Shown one piece after another: positions 43,973 through 53,395 of a DNA stretch of 64,000 nucleotides (the first letter of the stretch is position 1; every line of letters begins with the position of its first letter). The notes under the pieces were generated by a model that was not told the origin of the DNA, ran no database searches, and saw only the letters and a program-made list of their open reading frames with translations. Location: NCBI RefSeq assembly GCF_038595005.1, contig NZ_CP151997.1, positions 1,736,001 through 1,800,000 on the forward strand, given 5' to 3'. A program made the translations under genes and the position numbers. Source of the stretch: Chryseomicrobium sp. FSL W7-1435 (GTDB lineage: Bacteria; Bacillota; Bacilli; Bacillales_A; Planococcaceae).

Positions 43973-45040
43973 TTAGTTTGTAACTTTTTCTTTTTTAATT
44001 TGTTTACTACGTAGCTGCCCACAAGCTGCATCGATATCAGTTCCTTGTTCTGTACGAACGCCACAGTTGATTCCACGTTTTTTCAGAGTCTGGAAAAATG
44101 CATCAATCGCTTCAGGAGTACTTCGTTGGTATTGACCGTGTTCATCTACTGGGTTGTATGGAATTAAATTCACATACGAGAGATGACGTTTGTTATCAAG
44201 CAAATCTGCCAACTGCTTAGCTTCTTCTACATGATCATTGACGTCGCGAAGAAGAATATACTCAAACGTGATACGACGATTCGTTTTTTCTAGGTAATAA
44301 TCGACCGAATCCATCAGTTTTTCAATCGGGAACGCTTTGTTGATGATCATAATGTTGCTACGTAATTCATCATTTGGCGCATGAAGAGATACGGCTAAAT
44401 TCACTTGCGTCTGCTCATCTGCGAACTCACGAATTTTCTTAGCAAGACCACTAGTTGATACTGTGATATGGCGAGCACCAATAGACAATCCTTTTTGATC
44501 ATTGACTACATGTAAGAAGTCCATCAAGTTAGAATAGTTATCAAATGGTTCTCCGATTCCCATTACGACGATATGACTAACGCGTTCTTGTTTCCCTGCT
44601 GCATCTAAATGTTCTTGCACTTTCATGATTTGACCCACGATTTCTCCTGCATTTAAATCACGGCTTTTCTTTAAAAGTCCGCTTGCACAGAAACTACATC
44701 CGATATTACAACCAACTTGAGTTGTTACACAAACAGAGAGGCCGTAGTGGAAACGCATAAGAACCGTTTCAATTAGGTTACCGTCTTCTAGTTGGAATAA
44801 GAACTTAATTGTGCCATCTGCTGATTCTTGTTTGACAGTCTCTCTTAACGTCTGCATCACAAAGTGATCGCTTAGAAGTTGTAAACACTCTTTATTGACG
44901 TTATTCATTTCTTCAAAAGACTGAACGCGTTTCACATATAACCAGTTCCAAACTTGTTCTGCACGAAATTTTTTCTGACCTCGTTCAAGCAACCAATCTG
45001 TTAGTTGATCTTTTGTCAGGCTATAAATAGAATTTTTCAT
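43973..45040 (-). CDS. rlmN: 23S rRNA (adenine-2503-C2)-methyltransferase RlmN
   Basis: A radical-SAM enzyme that methylates C2 of A2503 in 23S rRNA and A37 of some tRNAs. The 355 residues have CNIGCSFC (CxxxCxxC cluster), [19 protein letters not shown], and the acceptor Cys in [11 protein letters not shown]. It resembles the Listeria/Enterococcus form of RlmN and lacks the longer N-terminus of the B. subtilis protein, so a second copy elsewhere would not be surprising. It does not look like Cfr. ATG after GAGGGACAC. Confidence 0.92.
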   Translation of the reverse strand: MKNSIYSLTKDQLTDWLLERGQKKFRAEQVWNWLYVKRVQSFEEMNNVNKECLQLLSDHFVMQTLRETVKQESADGTIKFLFQLEDGNLIETVLMRFHYGLSVCVTTQVGCNIGCSFCASGLLKKSRDLNAGEIVGQIMKVQEHLDAAGKQERVSHIVVMGIGEPFDNYSNLMDFLHVVNDQKGLSIGARHITVSTSGLAKKIREFADEQTQVNLAVSLHAPNDELRSNIMIINKAFPIEKLMDSVDYYLEKTNRRITFEYILLRDVNDHVEEAKQLADLLDNKRHLSYVNLIPYNPVDEHGQYQRSTPEAIDAFFQTLKKRGINCGVRTEQGTDIDAACGQLRSKQIKKEKVTN

Positions 45041-45111
45041 TATATAGTGTCCCTCATTTCATCCTCATTACAATTTTCCCATTATACTATAGGATTGGAT
45101 GAGTGACAAGT

Positions 45112-45915
45112 TTATTTACTTGTCTCAATTTCGTTCGTTTGAATCCAGTCACTATAGCTTCCTGTATAAAGCTTTGTTTGATGTCTACCATTTTCAAGAA
45201 GGGCGATTGTAAGAGGTGATGCCGTGACTCCACTACCGCAATACGTCACAATCGTTTCGTCTTTTGGAAAGTTTAGTAACAGAGACTCTGCTTCTTTACT
45301 AGTCATCAATCCCTTTTCCGTTTTCAGTTGTTCCCAATCAAAATTTTGAGCAGTTGGTATGTGCCCTGCGACTTTATCAATCGGTTCAACAATTCCTCGG
45401 TAGCGTTCAAATGACCTAGCATCTACCAACACACCGGAATGAGCGATATGAGTTTTAACGTCTTCCTGATCTACCAGTAGTGAATCATTAAAGTGTAGTT
45501 GTTGATCTGTTGCTGGATACCAAGCCGTACCGCCTTCAACTGGATAGACTTCTTTCAAGCGATTGTATCCCTCACGCGCGAGAGAAACTTTTGTAAAACC
45601 AGCCCAAAGAAGCAATACGACTGCTCGCGAAGCAAAAGGAGCATTCCCCTGATCATAAACAATAATCTCATCCTCATAGCTTAGGCCGGATTTTTGAATT
45701 AATTGGCTCATATGATCCTTGGATGGTGCGGGATGCCGCCCTTTATCACTAGCCATATCAGACAAATGATCTTCAAGGTGCCAATACACAGCACCTTGTA
45801 TGTGATCTTGTTGGTAGGCGTCTCCCCCCCACGTTGTGTTTTGCAAATCAAATCGTGTATCGATAAAACGAGTAGTAGTTTTCGGAAGCTCATGTAAATC
45901 CTTCGTAATGATCAT
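45112..45915 (-). CDS. Sulfurtransferase (tandem rhodanese, SseA type)
   Basis: A 267-residue two-domain rhodanese that moves sulfur from thiosulfate or 3-mercaptopyruvate to an acceptor. The active-site loop CGSGVTA (in IVTYCGSGVTASPLTIALL) is in the second domain; the first domain is the inactive type. The GSGVT loop favours 3-mercaptopyruvate over thiosulfate. ATG at 45915 follows AGGAGG; the ATG six bases upstream touches that site and is rejected. 10 nt after dynA. Confidence 0.88.
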   Translation of the reverse strand: MIITKDLHELPKTTTRFIDTRFDLQNTTWGGDAYQQDHIQGAVYWHLEDHLSDMASDKGRHPAPSKDHMSQLIQKSGLSYEDEIIVYDQGNAPFASRAVVLLLWAGFTKVSLAREGYNRLKEVYPVEGGTAWYPATDQQLHFNDSLLVDQEDVKTHIAHSGVLVDARSFERYRGIVEPIDKVAGHIPTAQNFDWEQLKTEKGLMTSKEAESLLLNFPKDETIVTYCGSGVTASPLTIALLENGRHQTKLYTGSYSDWIQTNEIETSK

Positions 45916-45925
45916 TGTCATCCTC

Positions 45926-48900
45926 CTAGAGCAATTTTCGTTTTTCTTTCCACATCGCTAACGTTTGCTGCTGTTCAAGAAGATCACGTTCTGTTTGCAG
46001 TGTAGCCACAGTTGATTGCAAAAAACGTAACTTTAAACGTTCCATAATTTCACTAAAAAGAGCATCTGTCCAATTTTTAAGACGTGTTTTTTCCACTTCA
46101 AACTGACTCTCTAAATCACTTTTCATTTTTGTTTCGAGTGCGTTTTGCACTTCTTTCTTCTCATTCTTTTCAAAGAAACGTTTAGCATTTTTATAGTGAC
46201 TACGTAAAGTTCCATATTGTTCGAGAGGTAATTTAGGTTTTTCGAATTCAAGAAGTTTAGGTGCCTTTAATTCAAGTGAGCTGACCGAAAATGCAGCCGG
46301 TTGTTCATGTAAAAATGTAGATTCTTGTCGTTCAAACTCCCGCACGGCTTTTTCGATTGCTTGTTGAAGTCGCAAATTAGTAACTCGCAGTTCTTGCGAT
46401 GCATCAAACTGAATGCTAGACACAACTTCGGCCAAAGACTCTTCAAACGCTTGTTTCGCATCTTTTCCAGCAAATCGTGAAGGATTAAAAGCTTCTTTGA
46501 AAAAGTCTGGGTAGCGATAAAATAAGCGCTGCTTTAAATAATAAATAAGAGTATCTACTTCATTCAGAAGCGCAGTCCGTGTTGATGGAGAACTGTTTTT
46601 TGTATAGCGCGCTCTTACCTGCTGTTCAAGTTCTGCAAGTTCCGCCAAACGTTGCGGTTTACGCAGCATGTTTTGTTCGGTTGATTCAATCAAATTTGAG
46701 AATTGTTCAATCAAATTAGAAGTTTGTTCTGCAGTAGCCTGTAGAATCACATCCAAAAGCTCGTTGCGTAGAAAAGCTTGGAAGGCTTCGGCAAATTCAG
46801 GCATCCCGCTAGCCAAAAATTCATTCGTTTTTTTCTCTTTAAGAGCTTGAAGGCTAGAGACACCATAAAGCCTTGGAAAACGAATACCAAATTGAGTCAG
46901 TTCTTGACCTACATAATCAATTACTTCTTGTTTCTCCTGTTCAGAGTTTGCAAGATCGATCGCATTGACAATAAAGAACATTTTATCAAGTTCAAATGAA
47001 TCTTTTACTCGGCCTAGCTGAATCAAAAATTCGCGATCAGCTTTAGCAAACGCATGATTATAATAGGTGATGAATAACACCGCATCTGCATTGCGAATGT
47101 AATCAAATGCTACACCCGTATGGCGCGCATTTATTGAGTCAGCACCAGGAGTATCGACTAACGTTACACCAGCACGTGTTAATTCACAGTCGTAGAAATA
47201 CGTAATCGTCTCAACAAAACAGCTTTTTGACTCTACCGCTACATATTCTGTAAAACTATCATGATCTACTAAACGTGTTGTTCCTAGGTACTCGATTTGA
47301 TCTTGAATACCCGCTAAAAATGCACGAATGAAGGATTTCTTTGTTTCATCTAGAGGTTTTTCCAAAAATTGAGGAGCTTTACTTATCAACTCTTCTAATG
47401 ACTGGCAGTCATCGCCATGGGGAGTAACCATAGCTTTTAATTCAGCTACCAAATCTTCTTTCGTTTTGAATTCCACATTTGCATGCCGATGTGGCTGATT
47501 GTCACCAGTCGGGGCAATTTTATTAATGGAAGCCGTTGTAGGATTTGGAGAGACAGGTAAAACAGAGTCTCCTAATAAAGCATTTGAAAAACTTGATTTT
47601 CCTGCTGAGAAAGCTCCAAATAGAGCAATTGTAAAGGAACGATTGGTAATTCGGTTAATTTTTTGTTTAAGCTCTCTCACGGCATCTTGGAAGTTGCTGA
47701 TATCTTGCAACTGCAAACTCACCTGCTCAGCCTTTTTCACAATAGCGACTTCACTTAAATCCGAGGATTTTTGTTCCACAAATTGCTGTTTCACATCCAC
47801 TACTTTTTCGATTTCTTCAGCAATAGACAGTGGTTGTGCATTTGCGTAAAAACTCGCATAATTTTGCTCCCACGAGTGTAAAAGATTCATGCGATCTTGC
47901 TGTAATTGCTCATTTGGAGACTTCATTTGAAGAGAGTAGTCAGCCAAGCGTTCTTCGCTTCCAAACCATTGTTCCAACGCCATCTTGCGTCTAGTAAGCG
48001 CCTGTTTTTTTAACTGGTCGTCTTCTGATAACACTGTCTCACCATCTGACTCAGCAAGTCGCTCATCTGCCCAATCAGTCGTTGTTTTTAAGATAAATCG
48101 CTTAAACGCTTGTTCAATTCTAGAGGAGAATTGCAATAAGCCATCGCCACTAGCACTCGTACCCGCTTTAAACTCATTAGATAGTACTGTAGGATCCATT
48201 TTAATAGAAATATAAGAGCTATCGGTTTGAATGACTTGTGCATAGCGATCAATAAGTCTTTGGATATGAGGCATGGTCGTTTGGTCAAATACCTCTTGCA
48301 TCAATTGGGTGGCCGCTTTTAGTCTTGCCTCTCGCTCTTCCTCTATCTTTTTCTTAGAACTAAAAAAGCCTAATTTAAAACCTGGTTGACTAGCCTCTGC
48401 ATATAATTGGATACGGTCCCTCACGTCTGGTGTCATAAGGTAAGCATTTGCAAGTAACTGTTGAACCTCAAGATGTAATTCTTCTATCCATTTTGCAAAA
48501 TCAAGTAATTCAAACGATTGCAATGATAGCTTAACAGCATCATAAGTTGTTTTTTTCTCTTGCCATTCTTGGGGTGAAAAAAGTTCTTCATATGTACTAG
48601 CAAGATCTTCTTGATCTTCACGTAAGAAAGTCTCATGTTCTAAAAGCAATTTCTGTAATGTACCTTGCGTGCTCATTTCAAGCACTTGTTCTTTATCCGC
48701 AAGTGCAGTCTGAATGACATCTTTAACATCTTCTACAGAATACGTTTTTGAATCACGCAAAGACGTGAAGAATATCCCTTTCGGAAAAACATTCCAACTT
48801 TCAAAAGCAGTTTTAACGGATTGTTTAAAGCCTTTAAGAGACAATTCTTCTTCACGGTGCTTGTCCATCTGATTAATGATTAAATAAACATTTGGATTTG

Positions 48901-49468
48901 TGCGCATCAAATCTTTTGTAAACGTAAAATTAAGTTCAGATTGGACGTGATTGTAATCCATTACGTAAAACACTAGGTCGGCTAAATGAAGCTCTGATTC
49001 AGTAGAGAGCCTGTGCGCATCATCTGTTGAATCGACACCTGGCGTATCCATGAGAACCACATCTTTTGGAAGCTTCGTTTCAGGATGAAAGAGCTCAATT
49101 TTGCGAACGGATTGACCATCTTTCGCCATTTTTTTTAAGTTAGCTACTTCAAGCTCTTGTTCTGCAACAGCTAGATCTCCATTCATGAAATGAACATAAG
49201 CCTTCCACTGATCAGACTTCTGGATGGTTACGATATTGGCAGATGTTGGAATAGGGCTCGTTGCAAGCAAATTTTCACCAATCAACTCGTTGATCATGCT
49301 GGACTTCCCCGCAGAGAAATGTCCAGCAAATGCAATGGTTAAAGTCTCGGTGAACAACTTTTGGCCAAACTTCTTAGCTTTTGCATAAGTCGTGGTGTTG
49401 CCTTGTTTCTCAGTGACTACACCAAGAAGTGCAGTACGTCTATACAATTGTTGACGTTGCTCATTCAT
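45926..49468 (-). CDS. dynA: Double-headed bacterial dynamin DynA (YpbR)
   Basis: An 1180-residue membrane-remodelling GTPase built from two fused dynamin units. Unit 1: P-loop GHFSAGKSS (residues 49-57), LMDTPGVDSTD, NQMDK. Unit 2, beginning around residue 610: GAFSAGKSS, LVDTPGADSIN, NAIDLA. Each GTPase is followed by long helical stalk regions. B. subtilis DynA (1193 residues) tethers and fuses membranes and protects against phage and membrane damage. ATG after AGGGG. Operon rlmL-helicase-dynA-sulfurtransferase, gaps 10-18 nt. Confidence 0.94.
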   Translation of the reverse strand: MNEQRQQLYRRTALLGVVTEKQGNTTTYAKAKKFGQKLFTETLTIAFAGHFSAGKSSMINELIGENLLATSPIPTSANIVTIQKSDQWKAYVHFMNGDLAVAEQELEVANLKKMAKDGQSVRKIELFHPETKLPKDVVLMDTPGVDSTDDAHRLSTESELHLADLVFYVMDYNHVQSELNFTFTKDLMRTNPNVYLIINQMDKHREEELSLKGFKQSVKTAFESWNVFPKGIFFTSLRDSKTYSVEDVKDVIQTALADKEQVLEMSTQGTLQKLLLEHETFLREDQEDLASTYEELFSPQEWQEKKTTYDAVKLSLQSFELLDFAKWIEELHLEVQQLLANAYLMTPDVRDRIQLYAEASQPGFKLGFFSSKKKIEEEREARLKAATQLMQEVFDQTTMPHIQRLIDRYAQVIQTDSSYISIKMDPTVLSNEFKAGTSASGDGLLQFSSRIEQAFKRFILKTTTDWADERLAESDGETVLSEDDQLKKQALTRRKMALEQWFGSEERLADYSLQMKSPNEQLQQDRMNLLHSWEQNYASFYANAQPLSIAEEIEKVVDVKQQFVEQKSSDLSEVAIVKKAEQVSLQLQDISNFQDAVRELKQKINRITNRSFTIALFGAFSAGKSSFSNALLGDSVLPVSPNPTTASINKIAPTGDNQPHRHANVEFKTKEDLVAELKAMVTPHGDDCQSLEELISKAPQFLEKPLDETKKSFIRAFLAGIQDQIEYLGTTRLVDHDSFTEYVAVESKSCFVETITYFYDCELTRAGVTLVDTPGADSINARHTGVAFDYIRNADAVLFITYYNHAFAKADREFLIQLGRVKDSFELDKMFFIVNAIDLANSEQEKQEVIDYVGQELTQFGIRFPRLYGVSSLQALKEKKTNEFLASGMPEFAEAFQAFLRNELLDVILQATAEQTSNLIEQFSNLIESTEQNMLRKPQRLAELAELEQQVRARYTKNSSPSTRTALLNEVDTLIYYLKQRLFYRYPDFFKEAFNPSRFAGKDAKQAFEESLAEVVSSIQFDASQELRVTNLRLQQAIEKAVREFERQESTFLHEQPAAFSVSSLELKAPKLLEFEKPKLPLEQYGTLRSHYKNAKRFFEKNEKKEVQNALETKMKSDLESQFEVEKTRLKNWTDALFSEIMERLKLRFLQSTVATLQTERDLLEQQQTLAMWKEKRKLL

Positions 49469-49481
49469 ACCGGATACCCCT

Positions 49482-51380
49482 TTATTGTGGCTTAACAGGA
49501 AGTTCCTGCTCTAGCTCGTGTAAGTATTCTTTTTCCGATTCTGATACAAGGATTTCAATTGAACCACGGTCCTTTTCTGTTCTGATCAACCGTCCAACAC
49601 CCTGTTTCATCCGCATTTTCATAAATGGCAAATCGACTTCTTCAAACGGCTGGAAGGAAGCTGCTCGTTTTGCATTAAAAATCGGATCATTTGGAGGGAA
49701 TGGTAGATCATAAATTATGACACGTGTCAGTAGCTCTTCTGGTAAATCAAGACCTTCCCATAAAGAGTAAGATGCTAGAACAGAAGGTTTAGCTTTATAA
49801 GCTTCAATCAACGTGCTCATTTCTTGATCTCCCTCGAATAATATATCTTCGAATGAATGCATCAGTTGGAATTGTTCAAATGATTCTTTAGTGGCAAATA
49901 ATAGAAGTGTTGGCTCTTGATTTTGTAGCAACTCCATCACATAGTCATTCTTATCAAAAGGAGATGACACACGAATCGACATAACCTCTTCATAATCAAA
50001 AGGCGATGCAACTTGTAAGGATTGGTAATTGGCAATTCCTAAATTACCTGCTAGATAATCAAATGTTTGATCAACACTCAAAGTTGCAGATGAGAAAATT
50101 ATTGGAAGCGTGTTGTTAAATAACTTTTCAGCAAGCTGTTCATCCACTAACTCAGGCATGATCGCTAATGTCTCAATTCCATCTACTTCCTCTACCCAGT
50201 CAATCGCTTCGTTATCCTCTGTAAATAGTTTGAAGGCTTGTAAATAGTCTTCTAAATATTCTTCCATCAACTTCATATCATAAGAATCAATGGAGTGTAA
50301 TTCTCCTTCAAAGACGAATTCTTCAAGTAGGGCTTCCACTGTTTTGATGAGGACTCCGCTAGCTGCATTTAATTCAGGCGTATGTTGAATCGTCATTTTT
50401 TCTAAAAGGTCATTTTCAATAGACGATCGGAGTAACTCAAAAAATGCTAAATGTGCCTCTTCTAAAATGTCTAAATACTGAAGAGTTTTAGGGCGTAACC
50501 CTTCTACTCTCGCCTTTTCAAGTAAATCAAGGAGAGATTCACTTTGAATTTTTAAAGTGAATGCTTCTTGTGCCGCGAATTCAATAAGATGGCCCTCATC
50601 TAAGACGATTGCAGAAGCATCTGGTAATAGTGGCAACTGCTCTTGACGCTTACGAGAATCTGCCGTCCACAAATGTTCCATTAAGAACTCATGAGAACAG
50701 ATAACCAAATCTGTCGCCTGGCGATAGAATTGGCGAGAAATCGTTTGGCCACATTGATTTTTAATTTCGCAAATAGAACATTGTTGTACTGGATGGTAAT
50801 TGACAAGTTTCCACTGCTCATCCGTTAGGAAACTAAACTCTTTCCGGTCTCCGTAGGGATAGACTTTTTGTAGGGAAGAGCCCCCAAAAACAAACTCTGG
50901 TAGCAAATCATCGATATCATCAACAAATTCTGGCGCATCAAAACCACGACGTTGTTCATCTAAGCGTTGAAGACACAAATATTCTTCTCGTGATTTTGCC
51001 AAGCGCACATCAATAGATAAATTGAGAAGCTCTGATAAGCGGGAAATATCTCCTTCAGGTTTGATGAGCTGTTCGATTAATGCTTCATCTGAACAAGCGA
51101 TTATTACAGGTTTTCCTGTGTAACGCGCATACGCAATGGAAGGTAACAAATAGGCCATGGTTTTACCAGTTCCTACTCCTGCCTCTGCAAATAGCACAGA
51201 TTTCGATTGCAGTGCTTTTTCAATTTGGAAGGCCATGTAGACTTGTTCATCTCTTATTTCATAGCCATTGTCAGGGAGAGTCTCATAAAAGATATCCCCT
51301 AACCAATTGGATAAGGATTGATAGAATGATTGATCCTTTGTTAATTCAAAGGGGATATTTTTACGCATAACTCCACTCAT
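49482..51380 (-). CDS. DinG/XPD-family ATP-dependent DNA helicase (YpvA-like)
   Basis: A 632-residue superfamily 2 helicase. Walker A is EAGVGTGKTMAYLLP, Walker B is the DEGH box in AIVLDEGHLIEFAA, and late motifs include QGVGRLIRTEKDRGSI. Four cysteines around residues 135-245 (EEYLCLQ; QQCSICEIKNQC) may hold the XPD-type [4Fe-4S] cluster, although the spacing is not textbook. It lacks the exonuclease domain of Bacillus DinG, so it matches YpvA. Start uncertain between 51380 and 51368; neither has a strong ribosome site. Confidence 0.87.
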   Translation of the reverse strand: MSGVMRKNIPFELTKDQSFYQSLSNWLGDIFYETLPDNGYEIRDEQVYMAFQIEKALQSKSVLFAEAGVGTGKTMAYLLPSIAYARYTGKPVIIACSDEALIEQLIKPEGDISRLSELLNLSIDVRLAKSREEYLCLQRLDEQRRGFDAPEFVDDIDDLLPEFVFGGSSLQKVYPYGDRKEFSFLTDEQWKLVNYHPVQQCSICEIKNQCGQTISRQFYRQATDLVICSHEFLMEHLWTADSRKRQEQLPLLPDASAIVLDEGHLIEFAAQEAFTLKIQSESLLDLLEKARVEGLRPKTLQYLDILEEAHLAFFELLRSSIENDLLEKMTIQHTPELNAASGVLIKTVEALLEEFVFEGELHSIDSYDMKLMEEYLEDYLQAFKLFTEDNEAIDWVEEVDGIETLAIMPELVDEQLAEKLFNNTLPIIFSSATLSVDQTFDYLAGNLGIANYQSLQVASPFDYEEVMSIRVSSPFDKNDYVMELLQNQEPTLLLFATKESFEQFQLMHSFEDILFEGDQEMSTLIEAYKAKPSVLASYSLWEGLDLPEELLTRVIIYDLPFPPNDPIFNAKRAASFQPFEEVDLPFMKMRMKQGVGRLIRTEKDRGSIEILVSESEKEYLHELEQELPVKPQ

Positions 51381-51398
51381 TTCTGTTTAGTTTTCTGA

Positions 51399-52523
51399 TT
51401 AGACGCGTTGACCCCAAAATTGATAGTAGTCCGTGCGAATAAATCCATTGAATAATTTCCGTTTCTTAGTAGCTTTCTTTCCGTACACAGTCTCTAAGTT
51501 TTCCATAGAAGACAATAAATAAACTGACCAAGAAGGATATTTTGTCATTACGTAGCCGAACTCAGAAATAGCTTTTTCAATTTCCTCTACTTCTCCAATT
51601 CGCTCACCGTAAGGCGGGTTGCTCACAATCACACCGTTGTCTAATCGGGTAGTGAAATCAGTAGCCTGCATTTGTTTGAATTCAATAATATCTGCAAAGC
51701 CTGCTTCGAGTGCATTGGATTTAGCAATCTCAATCATGCGATGGTCGATATCTGTCCCTAAAATCGTCAGCTCTTGATCATAATCTGCTTGTGTATCAGC
51801 TTCCTCACGAACCTTGTCCCATACTGCTGGTTTTATCCAAGCCCACTGTTCTGCGTCGAATTCGCGGTTGTAACCAGGTGCTATATTTTGACCAATCATG
51901 GCTGCTTCAATACACAATGTTCCTGAACCACAGAATGGATCAACAAAAGGACGTTGAGGACTCCATTTTGAAACTTTCACTAATGCGGCTGCCAACGTTT
52001 CTTTAAGTGGGGCGTCTCCTTGTGTTGTGCGATAACCACGTTTGTGAAGGCCCGCACCACTAGTGTCCATAGTTAAAAGAACTTTATCTTTTAAAATGCT
52101 TACTTCAATCTTATATCGAGCTCCTGATTCATCTAAGTAGCTCATGCGTTTGTAGGCTGATTTCAAACGTTCTACAATAGCTTTTTTCACGATACTTTGA
52201 CAATCTGGAACACTGTAGAGAGTTGATTTGACGCTTTTTCCACTCACAGGGAAGTTCGCATCGACTGGTAAATAATTTTCCCATGGCAATGCCTTTGTTC
52301 CCTCAAATAATTGATCAAATGTTTTGGCAGGAAATTCGCCAACGACTAATTTGACTCGGTCCGCTACACGTAGCCAAATATTTGTGCGTGCGATTGCTTC
52401 CTCATCGCCTTCAAAAAATACTTTGCCGTTTTCAGTTTGCGTTTCAAAACCTAAATCCTTTAATTCGTCTGCTACGATTCCTTCTAGACCCATTGCAGCA
52501 GTTGCCAGTAATTTGTATTTCAC
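51399..52523 (-). CDS. 23S rRNA (guanine-N2)-methyltransferase RlmL-like (YpsC)
   Basis: A 374-residue rRNA methyltransferase: N-terminal THUMP domain (residues about 45-155; FPVSGKSVKSTLYSVPDCQSIVKKAIVERL), then a Rossmann domain with FVDPFCGSGTLCIEAAMIG and the catalytic NPPYGERIG. It corresponds to YpsC and the N-terminal half of E. coli RlmL (m2G2445); the exact site is inferred. Start: GTG at 52523, which restores the MKYKLLATAAMG beginning of the family and has AAGGAG 11 nt upstream; the GTG at 52535 touches that site. Confidence 0.9.
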   Translation of the reverse strand: MKYKLLATAAMGLEGIVADELKDLGFETQTENGKVFFEGDEEAIARTNIWLRVADRVKLVVGEFPAKTFDQLFEGTKALPWENYLPVDANFPVSGKSVKSTLYSVPDCQSIVKKAIVERLKSAYKRMSYLDESGARYKIEVSILKDKVLLTMDTSGAGLHKRGYRTTQGDAPLKETLAAALVKVSKWSPQRPFVDPFCGSGTLCIEAAMIGQNIAPGYNREFDAEQWAWIKPAVWDKVREEADTQADYDQELTILGTDIDHRMIEIAKSNALEAGFADIIEFKQMQATDFTTRLDNGVIVSNPPYGERIGEVEEIEKAISEFGYVMTKYPSWSVYLLSSMENLETVYGKKATKKRKLFNGFIRTDYYQFWGQRV

Positions 52524-52561
52524 GTCGCTATCCACTCCTTGTTTATAGTTGTATATAAAGA

Positions 52562-52586
52562 GAAAAAACTCCCCGCAATGGAGAGC
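52562..52586 (-). terminator. Terminator of rnpB
   Basis: On the minus strand CTCTCC, loop ATTGC, GGGGAG and a T6 run follow the 3' end of the RNase P RNA by about 20 nt; one G-T pair in the stem. Confidence 0.8.
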
Positions 52587-52604
52587 TGTGCTGTTTTATC
52601 ATAA

Positions 52605-52999
52605 AACCTTCTATTCGATAAGCCATGTTTTGTCTCCCATGTACTCAAACGGGAAAATCCCTCGTACATACTGGGTGGCAATCATCTATCTACGGACAAG
52701 CCGTCTTCCAATCTGTTCAATTCCTTCATGGAAATGCCCCTACCATAATTTGGGTTTCTCGCTCGTGGGGTTTACCGCGTTCCACTCTTACCGTTTCCAA
52801 TAAGACTTCGTCACTGTGGCACTTTCAAGAGTACTGTACCGTATCTCGAAAGACGTAGGTAGTTTCTCTGCCGTCAGCTGGCAAGCTGCCCTCGTTTATG
52901 ACTTCACGAGGCACGAACACTACAGTCATCTCAGAACTGTGCGAGCATGGACTTTCCTCTACACATAAAGTGTGCAGCGATTGCCTGAATAGAAGGCCA
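52605..52999 (-). ncRNA. rnpB: RNase P RNA, B type
   Basis: The catalytic RNA that removes 5' leaders from pre-tRNAs. About 395 nt. The universally conserved 5' core GAGGAAAGTCCATGCTCGCAC is present in two overlapping stretches, as are GTGCCACAGTGACGAAGTC, GTGGAACGCGGTAAACCCC, TAGATAGATGATTGCC and the 3' core ACAAAACATGGCTTA. Helix P1 is CCTTCTATTC (52996-52987) with GAATAGAAGG (52616-52607). The B-type layout and the site between gpsB and rlmL (ypsC) are as in B. subtilis. Ends are inferred from P1 and the promoter. Confidence 0.97.
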
Positions 53000-53005
53000 C
53001 AATCG

Positions 53006-53034
53006 AGTATACGTTATTTAGTGCCGTAATACAA
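53006..53034 (-). promoter_or_regulatory. Predicted sigma-A promoter of rnpB
   Basis: TTGTAT (53034-53029) and TATACT (53011-53006), 17-nt spacer, minus strand. It places the RNA start near 53000, matching the predicted P1 helix. The -35 begins 8 nt after the gpsB stop. Confidence 0.85.
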
Positions 53035-53041
53035 GCACTTA

Positions 53042-53335
53042 TCAATCGTAAAGCTTGTCGCCAAATACGTGTTTTTCTAAATTTGATAAGCGTTTGAGAA
53101 TATCAAAATTTGTAGAAGTTTGCGGTGCTGGTGTTGCTCGAGGTGCATCTTCAATCTGTGTACGTAGGTCACGATTATCTTTTTCAAGCTCTTGAATGCG
53201 TTTATCGAATTGTTCATAGTCTTTAATGATTTCATCTAAAAATGCGTCTACTTCTTCTTGACTGTAGCCACGCATGGTTGTTTTAAATTGTTTCTCTAAA
53301 ATGTCACTTGTTTTGAATTGAATCGCCATACCCAT
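53042..53335 (-). CDS. gpsB: Cell-division protein GpsB
   Basis: A 97-residue DivIVA-like coiled-coil protein coordinating PBP1 and division-site wall synthesis. The N-terminal lipid/PBP-binding part has [33 protein letters not shown], followed by a coiled coil, a Pro/Ala linker (around 64-72) and the C-terminal trimerisation segment [20 protein letters not shown] at 53335 is given; ATG at 53329 is better spaced from GGAAGGAAG. Its known partner PonA is encoded at 58046. Confidence 0.95.
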   Translation of the reverse strand: MGMAIQFKTSDILEKQFKTTMRGYSQEEVDAFLDEIIKDYEQFDKRIQELEKDNRDLRTQIEDAPRATPAPQTSTNFDILKRLSNLEKHVFGDKLYD

Positions 53336-53395
53336 CTTCCTTCCATCCTTTGGTGATTGGCTTCATTATAGCATACGAACATGCGCCGCACCTAT

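Noticed and set aside
43973-45040. Cfr-type resistance methyltransferase
   Set aside because: Sequence around the Fe-S and C-terminal motifs follows the RlmN pattern of Listeria/Enterococcus, not that of Cfr.
45926-49468. A phage-defence dynamin island
   Set aside because: The double dynamin is the standard chromosomal DynA of Bacillales, with housekeeping neighbours and no defence genes around it.
52549-52858. Open frames of 77-84 codons on the plus strand
   Set aside because: They lie inside the antisense of the RNase P RNA, whose conserved core and P1 helix explain the sequence.
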